A stretch of 64,000 nt of DNA. Origin: Fistulifera solaris (Eukaryota; Bacillariophyta; Bacillariophyceae; Naviculales; Stauroneidaceae). The DNA lies in contig AP026124.1 in the NCBI GenBank assembly GCA_030295235.1, positions 682,001 through 746,000 of the forward strand, read 5' to 3'. The notes beneath the pieces are model-generated. The model saw only the letters and a program-made list of their open reading frames with translations, ran no database searches and was not told where the DNA came from. The position numbers and the translations under genes were made by a program. Shown piece after piece: positions 1 to 11,269 of the stretch (its first letter is position 1; every line of letters begins with the position of its first letter).

Positions 1-852
1 CTCGGTACTCGTCCATGTGCTGACATGCTGCCGCTTTGTGCTTGATTCGATCGAGAATAAAGGTGAAATAATGAACGGCTTCATCATCTTCATTGGACGT
101 AATCAAGCCTTTTCCTTTCACGATGCGTTTGGGAACATGAGGAGGGAAAAGTACCCACCTCTTTGCCCATGAATTAAAGTATTCCATGCACTGGTTCCCA
201 AGGGATCGATATGAACGGTTGTTCCCGAACGCTTGGGTCCAACGAGAAACCATCGATACGGCGGGCGTCGGGACTCGGAAACGAACCGAAATAGATCATC
301 CCGAAAGTACGAAGGGACTTGATAATCGGTTAAAATGCGCTTGGCGTACTTGTCCTCGTCGAAATTGGAATCGAATATATAGAGTGGCGAGTCATCTTTA
401 TTGTTTCGGAGATACTCCAGAAAATATTTCAATCTGACTTTGACTTTATGGCCATCATCATCCTCCCCGCACTTTAATTTGCGGTTTTGCAACTCTTCAT
501 CTTTGGTTAATGCTTCCAAATCCCAACTGGCCACCGCAGGCCATGGTTCGGTCCTTTCCGCTGAATCGTAACCTTCCGGAATGCCTTTGATGACGCACGG
601 AATTTCCTTGGCTTCATAATGTTCGAAGAAATCTTCCTTAGTCAATGTCCGGGCATCGAGAATAGCGGGAATGTCGACCGGGGCATTTTCGTCGGATGGA
701 ATAAAATGTTCGTATTGTCGGTGTTCATCGGTCAGCGACTCGAGATAGCGGGGAAACTTTTCGGCCATGCCATCCACTTCCCAGTTTCGAAGACTCGGTC
801 GATGGAGGCGTTTGGCCTCTTCTATTGATTTTTTCCAGTTTTCTGTTGTCAT
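1..852 (-). CDS. JmjC-domain (JMJD6-like) oxygenase, 3' end off the window
   Basis: Cupin-fold Fe(II)/2-oxoglutarate oxygenase of the JmjC class, closest in layout to JMJD6-type lysyl hydroxylases/demethylases. Seen: the segment around 190-260 reads PPYRWFLVGPKRSGTTVHID, with the HxD iron ligands, followed by GTSAWNTLIHG and then KRWVLFPP, the usual order in this family. The start is taken at the ATG at 852 (MTTENWKK), because the upstream in-frame codons look like leader. The reading frame slips by one base in the GGG run at 166-168; one more G would give HGAKRWVLFPP without a break, so this looks like an undercalled homopolymer. The frame stays open to the left edge, so the C-terminus is missing. 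Divergent from the NicO gene. Confidence 0.85.
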
Positions 853-1453
853 GAGAGGAGATCTTACTGTACACGTTCGTTGATTAAAAGTTGCTGGCGG
901 CCCGTCGGCGGATGGTAAGTCGGACAAGGACAAACTGAGCAAAGTAGGGAAAGGAGACTTCCAAAGGTACGGCTCTAGCGAATGAGAAATATCGACACTT
1001 TGTAGTCTCTTTCAAGTGTGATGTCTCAGATGATAAAATACTACAGGGTATGAAATAATGAGGCGAAAGTCCAACAAGGTGATGATGAATGGCAACGATG
1101 AAAATGACTTCGGATTTTCGTTCCTCAATAAATAAACGGCATTCGGCATTCGGCCATCGTCATCGAGGGACGAGGGATAATTTCTCGTCAAGGGATCGGG
1201 CTATTTGCAACAGCCACTCATCAGAAACGTTTTTGACGTCACACTCACATAGCTTATGGCTCTCATCTTGGGCCTTTTTAACGTCGTACCAGGTGCAGAC
1301 GATTGGCCTGAATCTGAAAGGCGTCGGACGAGATTTTTGATTTTTTTTTGTTTTTCGGAAATCTTTTGCGATGAGTTTGCTGCATGCCCCCATCAACTGG
1401 TGTATGGACGCCTTGATTGCATCAATTTGACAAACGAATCGCCTTCATTCAAC
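853..1453. other. divergent intergenic region
   Basis: Spacer of about 600 bp between the JmjC start and the NicO start, so it should hold both promoters. It has T-rich stretches (about 1336-1352) and no convincing open frame. I see no repeat in it. Confidence 0.5.
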
Positions 1454-2449
1454 ATGGTATTAGCACTGATCGGTACTGGAGTGGTATGTTAAGGGAAATC
1501 GGTTCGAAGCGACAACGACTCCTCGCTTCTTTCACTCGCTCATTCGTTTCTTCCGTCTCCCCTTTAGGCACTCGGCATCGTTCATGTTTTGACAGGCCCT
1601 GATCATCTCTCGGCACTCGCGACACTGAGCGCGAATAATGACAGTCATACAGCTTTCTTTCTTGGTGTGCGATGGGGAGTCGGTCACTCTACCGGTCTTC
1701 TAACAGTTGGGGTAGTCTTCATATTAATGTCACTTTCGTCGAATCAAGAAACCATTGAGATTCCCGAAGGCGTTTCACACTTTTTCGAATCCATCGTAGG
1801 AATATTCATGATCTTATTAGGTATTTACGGAATTCGACGTGCGCATCATCGTAAAAAATACGGAATTGTTGTCGGATCGAGATGGGTTAACACGTGTCGC
1901 AATGCAGGAGGACTGGGATGCCTCCGTCATTCGATCACGTGCGGGCGAAGGAGCTGTAGATGACGACGAACAAAACAATCGTGATGAAGACGAACAAAAG
2001 AAAACTATGAAACATTTCCAGCGACAGGAACGTATGCTCATTCCGATCATGCGCACCCCCGTCATTCCACATTTTTCAGCGTCGACGAAGAGACAATGGG
2101 AACAAGCCGTTGCCAGATGTGTACATCCAAGCTCAGTACAGGTATGATGGCGCTCGTGGCAGGTATTATTCATGGCTTGGCGGGTCCAGGTGGTGTGTTG
2201 GGTGTGATTCCAGCCGTACAGATGCACAATTCCCGATTGGCTGCTGTTTACTTGGGTAGCTTTTGTATCGCATCGACTTTGACCATGGGCTTGTTTGCTG
2301 TGCTCTACGGAACCTCCACAGTCACATTGGGGAAACGTTGGAAGAGTGAGTTCCTGGTGGAAATGGTTTCCGCTTCTTTTAGTATTTTTGTTGGAGTTTT
2401 GTGGATTGTACTTTTGTCGGTAGGCAAGCTTGATGACATATTTCCCTAA
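1454..2449 (+). CDS. NicO/UreH-type nickel-cobalt transporter-like membrane protein, four exons
   Basis: Predicted multipass membrane protein of the NicO/UreH superfamily, resembling the plant high-affinity nickel-transport family. Seen: first signature HVLTGPDHLSALATLS, then GVRWGVGHSTG, and in the second half the mirrored signature GIIHGLAGPGGVLGVIPA. Four GT-AG exons fit: 1454-1483, 1568-1850, 1960-2031 and 2142-2449 (693 nt, 230 aa). The third exon codes for a hydrophilic loop rich in Asp/Glu/Gln, just after an HHH run, which suits a metal-binding cytosolic loop. Exon 1 and the 1484-1567 intron are well supported; the two inner introns are my inference, and a continuous loop with two frame slips is the alternative. 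Substrate and membrane are unknown. Confidence 0.75.
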
Positions 2450-2658
2450 AGAATAAGTCTAAGGAAATGAATTGAGTGATTTTCTAACGAAATGTATACA
2501 ATTTGTTTTGGAATCAGTTTTTTCGATAGATTTCGCGCTGTACAGCAAGGCGGCAAGGAGTCCATAAAATTTTGACTTTAACAGATTTAAAGCCTCGGTA
2601 ACAATCTCGTTTAAGCAAATTAATGAACAGAAACATTTCTAGCCTATTACAATGAATA

Positions 2659-3741
2659 TTAGTTTGGAGGTTGTTTTCTCCTCGAACCGAAATTTAGCAT
2701 TCCTTTCATCCGACGTCCGACATTCTGTATAGCCTCTTCCACCTTTTCGCTCCCTAAATTAGCAACCGTTTGCATTCGTAATGCTTGCAGCTTTTTGACA
2801 TGCCGGATTCCGGCGACAATTTGTACATCTTGGTACCCAATGTTCCTCAGAATATTCTCTCGTCTCTTTCGACTGAGCACTAAAGTTTTCCCTATGCGAC
2901 GACTTCGTCTGACACTTTCAAACGCTTCAACGTCCAAGTACGGCAGTTCGTTGTATTCCCAATCGATCGTAAGCGGTGGTCCATCTGATACCGCGGGGTT
3001 GTCTCCCATCATGATTGGATACTCTCTCACTGTGATAGTGCTGAACTGGACAGTAAACCCCAACATGACTCCGGCATCCTTCTCGACCTTAGTCTCCTCC
3101 ACTTTCGACTCTTCTTGTACCTTGGGTGGCTGTGTCTTTTGCACTCTTTCAGCACCCGGTTCGGGAAAATAGGATGTGATATCGGATACCACAGAGATAT
3201 CGTCGTCAATATCATCGTCACCCATAGCGGAAATAGTAATGGCAGAATCTTTAGAATGAGTCGATAGTGCGCCGAGAACACTTCCCTCATCTTCGAGATC
3301 CAAAAGTTCGGCACACCAAAAGTCCGGATGAAAGACTGCTTCAGACGCCTTGGTGGATGATCCTCCGGAACACCGAGAGCTCGACTCGCTCATATCGCAC
3401 CGTCGGTGATTGTTCACCAAAGATTCGGCGATTTGTTGAATGTCAAGGTGCGAGTCGACCGACTTGTTAGAGCCCGCACAGGACGATCCGTCATCATTCT
3501 TATATGATTTTACCAATTCAGAGGCTACTTCCTTGGCAATCTTTTCAATGAAACCATCGTAGTCTGAAGTGCTTTTGCTTAGCTCCGTTAACTCGCTTTG
3601 TTCCGTAGTGGTCGTAGAAATGGAACTTCGCTTCAGAATAGGTTTACCTGATTTGGTGCCACTAGACCTCCCTTCCGGTAGGAATATCAATGAAGTGCAT
3701 GGTGAAAGATGAGCGTGCCAAGATCGGTGGTCAAATACCAA
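2659..3741 (-). CDS. diatom-type conserved protein, function unknown
   Basis: Soluble protein of up to 360 aa. The N-terminal half is Ser/Thr and acid rich; the C-terminal third holds a compact conserved block reading VREYPIMMGDNPAVSDGPP then LTIDWEYNE, followed by a basic region (RRSRRIGK, SRKRRENILRNIGY) and a helical tail. I know this block as a family repeated many times in diatom genomes with no assigned function. The 5' end is unresolved: the open frame begins with a non-ATG codon and the first in-frame ATG lies well inside, so a short upstream exon or a base error near 3.68 kb is likely. The stop is at 2659. Confidence 0.7.
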   Translation of the reverse strand: MVFDHRSWHAHLSPCTSLIFLPEGRSSGTKSGKPILKRSSISTTTTEQSELTELSKSTSDYDGFIEKIAKEVASELVKSYKNDDGSSCAGSNKSVDSHLDIQQIAESLVNNHRRCDMSESSSRCSGGSSTKASEAVFHPDFWCAELLDLEDEGSVLGALSTHSKDSAITISAMGDDDIDDDISVVSDITSYFPEPGAERVQKTQPPKVQEESKVEETKVEKDAGVMLGFTVQFSTITVREYPIMMGDNPAVSDGPPLTIDWEYNELPYLDVEAFESVRRSRRIGKTLVLSRKRRENILRNIGYQDVQIVAGIRHVKKLQALRMQTVANLGSEKVEEAIQNVGRRMKGMLNFGSRRKQPPN

Positions 3742-5294
3742 TTATGAAAAAATGGATCGACGGATCGGAGGCCGACGAGTTCTCATAAAAAATTAGAGAT
3801 GCTCACCCTCCACCCAAATTGTAATGACGCCCTGCGCCTTCCGCGGAGGAAGGCCGACTTTAGCTCGCCAGACTCTTTGGACTGCCCAACTTCCCAAATT
3901 TTGTGAGGAGTTTCCAGGAGTTTCCTTCGACCTGATGGAAAATACAAAGATATCTTGGATGCAATTACTTCTCTACTGAACAATCATTACTCGGTTACGG
4001 CTTACGGCATCGGAAAAGACCCTTTGCCATTTCAAGTTTCTTATGTCATACAAAGTGTGCAAGTGATGTATTGAATTCAAATCAAAATTCGAAAGTAGGA
4101 CTATGAGGAATAAGTCTGCCTATAAGATCAAATACGGAGTACCAGTTAAGAATATATAAGTGCCCCCATTAAAGTGAAAAATATTCTGGAGTAATTATTA
4201 GCTAGTGCCTTGGGCCTCATGACAACTTGTTACAAAATACAAAAATCAGCATGCACTAAAGGCTAACCCAGCAAAGTGCCAGATAGAAATATTAATATTT
4301 GTGAGAAAATGATAAAGAACAATGGAAAAATCAGTCGACTGTCAACGATTGATTAAAAGCAAAAAAATATCGATAAAACCAAATTAAAAAATAATGGCCG
4401 ACGATGCCGATGACCGATGACTGGTGACTGTCGGACAAGTAAAGAGTTAAATGTTGAGACTTACACGTTTTCCACGGAAAAGAACTCAAGATCCCAAGAC
4501 CCAAGACGCTGAAGAGGCCCGATTAGTTCGATCGAAACCCGAGGATCTGTTACAGAACTACAGAACAGTGTGTCATTGAACAATGTAATCGTGCAATAAA
4601 ACTTAGTGGTAGATTGACTGGTAAAGTTGAGTCACGCTCACTGCTCACGTTTCACGCTCGCGCTCTCTAGAACTGGGAACGCTTCGTTGGACGTTGGACG
4701 ACTCTTCTTTCCAGACTCTCAGACTACTCTCTTTTACAGATGAGATAGTGACACGAGACACCGCCCACGCCCACTGGTCATGACCAATAACAACTTCTTG
4801 CATCCTAGATCCTAGCATGCAGTGCACGGTTTCATTGCTTCTTTGAAAAAGAAAGAAGCAACGAAACTTCACTTGTGTTTGAACCGAGGGTATTTCAGGA
4901 TCACTCTTTGTCCTTCCCAATTCCCAACTGGTTCTCTGTAAATAATAAAGAAAAATTTTGTTTGCCGAGTTCTCGTGTCGCGGTCAATCCAGCCGTGTGA
5001 AAATCAATGGGCGATGGTCATTTAGCATGCGTGCATGCGTACCAGGTAGCGTCGGCTTGGCTTGGGATCTCACGAATGAATACCGTCATGCACCCATTCT
5101 ATGATCGCGCAACTCGCAAGTCGCAAGGTGAATACCAGGTACAAGTGTCTCGTCGACTGAATGACGCGTGACTACGAATGTTAGTCACGAACGGGAGATT
5201 ATGATTTATTGTAAAACTTGTGCGCACCACCAAAAATGTTCAATCACCATGGAACCATGGCGTGATCAAACAAACTCTGCACGAAAACACAATA
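3742..5294. other. 1.5-kb region without recognised genes
   Basis: AT-rich spacer downstream of nothing obvious and upstream of UXT. The short open frames at 3783-3983 and 4645-4920 on the minus strand have no family features or coding-like composition. Two short ACCAGGTA-type motifs occur (about 5040 and 5135). I see nothing else. Confidence 0.4.
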
Positions 5295-5718
5295 ATGGAT
5301 TTATTAGACATTGAAGAAAAAAAGAAATGAGTACGCCAGATTTCTGAGAACTGTGTTGCAGCCGAATTTAGATACAGCTCTTCAAAAAGAGCGGGAGGTT
5401 CAACAGGAGATCCGAGACTACGAAGAACTGATCGGCAATCTCCGAGCTGGAATTCCATCGCAGCTTACTGCGGATCTAGGATACAAGAAGATTCACTGCA
5501 ACGCTACGGTTCAGTCAAATCAGCATGTCTTTGTGAATGTAGGCATGGGCTTTCATGTAGAGTTTGAAGTGGGCGAAGCTATTGAGTTTTGTGAACACCG
5601 CGTATGTTTCCTTCGTAATCAAGTACTTCCCAAAAGAACGAAAGATTCGGACTCAATACGACAACATATTAGGGAATCGGAAATGATTTTAGAAGCAATT
5701 GTATCAGAATTAAAATAA
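5295..5718 (+). CDS. UXT: UXT-like alpha-class prefoldin
   Basis: Small prefoldin-alpha type cochaperone, in animals part of the URI/R2TP-associated prefoldin-like complex. Seen: two long coiled-coil helices (NEYARFLRTVLQPNLDTALQ at the start, SIRQHIRESEMILEAIVSEL at the end) around a beta-hairpin core (LGYKKIHCNATV, VFVNVGMGFHVEF), the order found in UXT. With the ATG at 5295 the product is about 140 aa, close to human UXT (157). The A7 run at 5317-5323 breaks the frame by one extra A; six would read MDLLDIEEKKRNEYARF. It ends 49 bp from the stop of the convergent membrane-protein gene. Confidence 0.85.
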
Positions 5719-5767
5719 AGGTACAGTTCACTATTGTTTTGAACTTGATTCCGTTCCGCAGCATATG

Positions 5768-7610
5768 TCACGCTGCTTTTCGAGCAGGAAGGTTTGACAT
5801 GAGCCGAAGTAGCGACAGCCCCGATAGTGTTATGATACAGCTCGATAAAAAACCTTCTGCAAGCCAAAATGCAAGGATCACTTGAAAAGACCATCCAAGC
5901 CATCCGACGGGCGATAGGAGGAAACCTGCACGGAGCATGGATAAGAAATATGCGAGAACAAGTCGTGATGATTTATCCAGAAGCATGATCATCGAGTTCG
6001 GTTCTCTGAATCCCTCTAGAATCAATGCGAGAGGGAGATAGTATCGAAAGGCATTCAAAGTAAGGATCGAAGCTTCATCTGAGACTCGACTGGAATTCGT
6101 CCTCGACGGCTGGCTAGGAAAGCGACTGAGAAAATAATAAAGACACAACGTGGAAAACACATGGGGTAAGAAGTGAGGGAAGGCTGAGATGCGCCATCAT
6201 TCTGTCGCAAATTATCGGAAGTGTGTAAAGAAGAAGATAGCATGCCAGAGTGCCGTCGTTAAAAGATGCTTCCCGGGTAGCGTAAATGAGAACGTTTCTA
6301 CCCCCGACTGCGATTAACTGGGCCAAGTTCCACAGGAAGAGTGTAACGTAGCTTAGAAACGCCATCAGTTTGTTAGGCGATGGAGCGAGCAAAGTGATAA
6401 TCTTGTTCTTCTTGCTTTGAGCGTTTTTTGAATTATGTGTCGTATTTTGCACCTTTTCGTCAATCTGAACTTGTTCGTTGTCAAGAGAAGCTGCGTGGTC
6501 AGTATCAAAGTCTGAACATTTATTACTTTCCGTCGCAGCTATCCTTCTTGGCTCCGATGTGGTCGAGATGTTGATATGATAATCGTGCGGTACATGGAGC
6601 AGAGACTCGCTTGACGATTCATCATTTTTCTCGTATGTGTCATCGTCCGAATCAAATAGCAGACTAGGAAACATTGAATAGATACGGGGCTGTGTCACCA
6701 AGGTCGTTTCCTTGAAATTTGATTGCGACGCAGCGCGCCCGATAGAACTTCGATCTACGGCATTCCATTCCGTCAAAGGCTGCGCCGGTTTATCAAGGTG
6801 TCTTGATACTTTCTTTGTCCGCACTTTTGGAAATGTAAATGTAAATTGGTCATTGCAATTTCCTAGTGGACTTGATCTCGCCCGTGGTACTGGTTTTCCT
6901 GTTGTATACGACTTTCCACCGCTTTCCAATGTAAACTTTTGACCTGGATGTCTTTGCTGTGGTTTGCGCTCCGATGTATCGAATGTAGAAGAGGGAGAAG
7001 AGCGAATGACATCCGCAAAGGAAATAGATCGGCTTGTTTTGACTTGCCCTATCGAACTGCCAGCGATTCCGGAAATGGCGTCATCGGTCAAAGGAAATCG
7101 TGTATTTCTCGACTCTACGTGCTCTGAAGTAGAAAGGCGGAATTCAGGGGCTGAACTAATGTATCGGCAGGGAGTGCGTTCGCACTGAATGAACCTTTCA
7201 ATGAATAGTTTTGTTGTCTTGGTGGAGTACTAACAGATTGTAGTGTTTCAGGCAAACGACTCTGTAAATGTGGAGCGTGATCAGTTATCCAGTGAGCTTC
7301 GTGATTGACTTGCGTAGTTTGTAAAGTATTCCATGGATTTAGAGATACAGGAGAAGCAATAGAATTGAGAATGTATGAGCATCTTCAGGGGGAAGTTTGC
7401 CTTTGAATCCTACATCGACATCATCGTCTGGATCAAGTATACCTCCTGGAAGAAAGAATGCGTCGATAAGGGCGGCATCATCCTCCCCTTCGTCATCTTT
7501 TTGTACCGAGTCTGTTTTCCATCTTCTTCGTATCGGTCGTCGCTTCTTCCTCCTCTTTCGACTTCGGAAAAGGACCCTTGGTACGTGGTAACACTCAAAA
7601 TAGCTTCAAA
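5768..7610 (-). CDS. multipass membrane protein with long disordered N-terminus, function unknown
   Basis: I do not recognise the family. From the N-terminus: an acid/basic leader (about 7400-7600, with KRRKKRRP and LIDAFFLPGG), a 250-residue Ser/Thr/Pro-rich hydrophilic stretch (about 6430-7370), then at least five hydrophobic segments (about 5770-6400; for example FLSYVTLFLWNLAQLIAVGG and GWLGWSFQVILAFWLAEGF). The basic tail LPARKAA ends at 5768. The frame changes near 6.13, 7.16 and 7.37 kb; whether each is an intron or a one-base error is not resolved, and the true start is not fixed. The predicted topology is a cytosolic tail in front of a compact membrane domain. Confidence 0.55.
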
Positions 7611-8006
7611 CTATAGATACCCTTTTCTTTTCATAGTAGTTTCCATAAATTGCTGCTGCTTGCTTGTTGGCGTATAAAGTATTTTATTTGTTATTATGCA
7701 TTCGTTCCCATCATCATTAATCAATAATCAATAATAGCTTCTTTGATCGCAATCTCACTCACATCTTAGAAACCTGCTTATGTCGTAGCAACACTACATT
7801 GTTTAGGTCCAACACCTTAGAAGATAAACTTCTCTCGTCCGCGTTTTGATATTAGATAAACTAGTACCAGTTTCCTATTGAACGTCGTCAGTGTGATGCG
7901 TTTTTGTGCGCCACACAATATTTTTCCTTTCGTCGTCGTCGTCCTCTTTGTGTCGACCAAACTCTCCAGGTCTTCCAGCTTCTTATCATCACAAACAACT
8001 TGCATC
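7611..8006. other. divergent spacer before eIF1AD
   Basis: About 400 bp of AT-rich DNA between two divergent genes, likely promoter sequence for both. The eIF1AD frame extends upstream to an ATG at 7896 that would add a hydrophobic leader (see the eIF1AD entry). Confidence 0.4.
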
Positions 8007-8588
8007 ATGTCAGGACTAGGAAGACGGACCCATTATCGAAAGCACTTAACCGACAAGGTGCTGAATGATTACCCAGTTCCGGCGGAAGATGAAAGCATAG
8101 CTAAGGTCGTCGCCACACGTGGAGGCAACCAATTCGACATTATTCTTCCCGGTGGATCGGAGGATCAGCAATTAGCTATATTGCCAACGAAATTTAGAAA
8201 GCTAGTATGGCTTAAACGGAATGATTTTGTCATTGTGCAAACAGCAAAAGATGATTTGACAGGCGACACGGAAGAAAACCAAGATGCTGTCAAGACTGTG
8301 GAAACGGGAAGTATCCGTTTCATGATTAGTCATATTTTATACAAAGACCAAGTCAAACATTTAAAATCGGAAGGATATTGGCCGGAAGATGACCCTAGAT
8401 TCAACGATGCTTCTGCTGATCATGATGTGGGTCAAGCAGTCGCTGCTGCCGAGGATGGTATCGTTTACGAAGCCGAAATTGATTCCAGCGATGAAAACGT
8501 AGATAGAGATCTATTTGTGAACACAAACCGCATCGCAACATTGGCCGTTGACGATTCTTCTTCCGAGAGTGATGAGGACGGTGACTAA
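8007..8588 (+). CDS. EIF1AD: eIF1A-domain protein EIF1AD
   Basis: S1/OB-fold RNA-binding protein of the EIF1AD family, linked in animals to 40S ribosome maturation. Seen: MSGLGRRTHYRKHLTDKVL, then the S1-like domain (SIAKVVATRGGNQFDIILPG; LPTKFRKLVWLKRNDFVIVQ), the family-specific segment ILYKDQVKHLKSEGYWPEDD, and an acidic Ser-rich tail. The ATG at 8007 gives 193 aa, near the human 165. An in-frame ATG at 7896 would add 37 residues with a hydrophobic run (FPFVVVVLFVSTKL); I prefer the inner ATG because it matches the family N-terminus. The frame is intact. Confidence 0.9.
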   Translation: MSGLGRRTHYRKHLTDKVLNDYPVPAEDESIAKVVATRGGNQFDIILPGGSEDQQLAILPTKFRKLVWLKRNDFVIVQTAKDDLTGDTEENQDAVKTVETGSIRFMISHILYKDQVKHLKSEGYWPEDDPRFNDASADHDVGQAVAAAEDGIVYEAEIDSSDENVDRDLFVNTNRIATLAVDDSSSESDEDGD

Positions 8589-9356
8589 CTACAAAAAAGC
8601 ACCTATACGTGTCGTTCGCAGTGAGTTGCCTGCATACTCGCCTTGCTATGAAATCCTTACACACGCTTTCTTTGGAAGTTCTGGATTCTTTCATCATGCG
8701 ATGAGCGCTTCTACCACCATGTCTAGATTGCTTCAACTTGTGGTATTAGTTGCAAGATGCGAGTTGCAAACCTTTCCCTGGCTACGAAAAACTAAGCCAA
8801 CCACTCGATATATGCTTATACTTAAACTAGACGTCATCGCAGTTGAGTAGGTGGTCTCGGATACTGTAATTGTAGCTAGCCTTTTTCCGGCACTGGTTTC
8901 TGCATACTCCGTTGCGTTGGCCTACGGCTCATCCCTAACCTTTTCTGTCTCCATGAGTTGCTGACGTCATCTCTACGTATTAGTCTTGGAAGCACGGGAA
9001 CAAGCGAAGGTTTCAGACTTGCAGGGAACTTCGTTGTTCCTAGCGAATCCTCTTGGATCCGCTCGTCAAATAGAGTACGGTAACTCACCTTCAGCTTATA
9101 ATTTTCATTTCGCAATTTTCCTTATCGTTGGGCACGGCATCCGTAATAGTAATACTCCGTACTGAGTAAATGCCAGCACAACCGTGATTCGATGGGCCGT
9201 CGCCCGTCGTCGCGTCGTCACGACCCGCCTATCCATCGTCCGCGCCGTCGATCGTACACGCGCTTTTTTTTGCGACTAGAGACGAGAGTCGTCGTATTTA
9301 TCTATTTAAAAACATCTTGCTTCTTGGTGTAAGACGGAAACAGAAATTAAATCAAT
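8589..9356. other. intergenic region upstream of Cactin
   Basis: About 770 bp with no gene I can support. The last 200 bp are rich in CGTCGTC-type runs (about 9185-9250), followed by an AT-rich stretch just before the Cactin ATG, which fits a promoter. Confidence 0.4.
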
Positions 9357-11183
9357 ATGGAAAAAGACGAGAAAGAGTCGCGAAATAATTCTCAGAAACG
9401 CCGTGATGAGGATGACGACGACAAGGATCGGAAGAAGCGTTCTTGTGATGATAGTTCAGAGGAAGAAAGAAAGCCACGGTCCAAGCAAAAAAAGAAGAGA
9501 TCACGGGAAGGAAGAAAAAGCCGAAAATCAAAGAAACGAAAGAAAGATTACAGTTCTTCCAGTGGCTCGTCTTCTGATAGCTCTGATGAATCATCGAGTG
9601 ATAAAGGCAAGATTGCACGACCGAAGAAGGTTGTGAACGATCGACTTTTGGTCAAACTGCAAGCAAGGGGAGAGACTTTGGAAGAAAGAAATGCACGCCG
9701 AGCGGAAAAGCGAGCGGCTTTGATCAGTCAAAAATTTGGTTACACCGTAGACAACAATCCATTCAACGATCCTAATTTGCACGAAAAGTTTACATGGAGA
9801 AAGAAAGAAACACAAAATGGTAGTGAACAGGTTCCGAAAAGAAAGACGAGACGTTCTTGGAAATTGAAAAAGTCAGGCAGCGGAGAACTGAGCGAGATCT
9901 GCAGCGAGAGGAAATGGAAAGAATTAGAGCGGAAGAGAGTAGAATGAGAGAACTTGAGAACTACGACGAATGGGCAAAGAAGGAGGAAGAGTTTCACTTA
10001 CAGCAGCAGCGACAGCGTTCTGCTATTAGACTCGTTGAAGGTCGTGAAAAACCTGTAGACGTACTGGCGAAAAATCTCCTCTTGTTCGGCTTATCTGACG
10101 AAGACAAAAAAAATCGCGCCTCTATCAAATATCAGGAAAAGTATAATGCAATGGAGGCTATGAAAAATTTGGAGGTAGAACTTGAAGAACCATACGCGCT
10201 GCTGAAATTGATGAAGCTTGATGAACTCGAGGAGCTTCGCTTGGATATAGAAGCTTTTCGACAACTAGAGCGACAGGCTCGTGTTTCAGATTTCGATGTA
10301 TCTGCAAGTGATTTCGTCCTGCGTTATTGGGACGCACTTGCCATCGTAGTGGATGACGAAATTAAACTGTTGAAGAGTGGCGGTGAAAACGGAAGTCATG
10401 CGAAAATGGCAGGAGATGTTCAAAACATCTTTCTTGGTCAGTCCAATGCAGATCTAAAGAAGATGAAGACAGAGGTTGAGAACAGACTTAGTTCGAGTAA
10501 AAAGGCTGATTTTGACCGTAAATATTGGCTTTCTGTGGCAGAGCAGCTTGACGTATTTCTCTGCAAAAGTTTTTTATCGGAGGAGCACTCTAAGATGTTG
10601 GTAAGACAGCTTGAACGTTTGGAAAAGCGTAGAGAAGAACTTGCTCGAATTCGCGATACTGGAGCCAGTCGAGAAGACGAACAGGCTGAAGAAAGAGAAG
10701 TTACAATGGCCGACAATTCTCTAGATCCAATTCAATTTTCTCAAGGCGATCTTGAGGAGGAACTCGGTCTTTCGGATGAGTTTGATCTAGCGGGCAAATC
10801 CTATAGCTGGCAAGACAAGTATCGTCCTCGCAAGCCGCGCTATTTCAACCGAGTCAAAACTGGCTATGACTGGAATAAGTATAACCAGACTCACTACGAT
10901 AAAGACAACCCGCCTCCAAAAAATCGTTCAAGGCTACAAGTTCAATATCTTTTATACTGATTTAATTGACCCGACAAAGACTCCGACATACACTTTGGAG
11001 CCCGCCGATTCGAAGGAGTTTTGCATAATTCGTTTCAGGGCAGGCGCTCCGTATGAAGATATTGCTTTCAAAATCATCAACAGGGAGTGGAACAAGTCTC
11101 GAAAAAGAGGGTTCAAGTCGTCGTTCGAGCGAGGAGTACTATCTCTGTATTTTAACTTCACCACGCATTGGTATAGGAGATAA
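9357..11183 (+). CDS. CACTIN: Cactin, spliceosome-associated protein
   Basis: Nuclear splicing factor of the conserved Cactin family. Seen: an N-terminal Arg/Lys/Ser/Asp-rich region (residues 1-85), the family block SQKFGYTVDNNPFNDPNL, a charged coiled coil, the mid domain (KPVDVLAKNLLLFGLSDED...), and the highly conserved C-terminal domain (KPRYFNRVKTGYDWNKYN; VQGYKFNIFYTDLID; GAPYEDIAFKIINREW; ending HWYRR). The length is 608 aa after allowing one missing G near 9829-9831 and one extra A in the A6 run at 10918-10923; without these the protein splits into three frames. No intron is needed. A diverged copy of the last 86 bases follows directly. Confidence 0.93.
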
Positions 11184-11269
11184 GTCTTGGAAAAGAGGTT
11201 GGAGTAACCGTTTGAGCGAAAAGTATTTTCCTTCTATTTTGACTTCATCGCGCATTGCTATAAGAGATA
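11096..11269 (+). repeat. tandem duplication of the last 86 bp of Cactin
   Basis: Copy 1 is 11096-11182 (the last Cactin codons), copy 2 is 11184-11269, starting right after the stop. I align them with one gap and about 20 mismatches, so about three quarters identical. Copy 2 still hints at the same C-terminal residues in a shifted frame but lies in the 3' UTR. It looks like an old local tandem duplication no longer under coding constraint. Confidence 0.8.

Noticed and set aside
4645-4920. 91-aa minus-strand frame in the 3.7-5.3 kb spacer
   Set aside because: Composition looks random and no start context or homology is visible.
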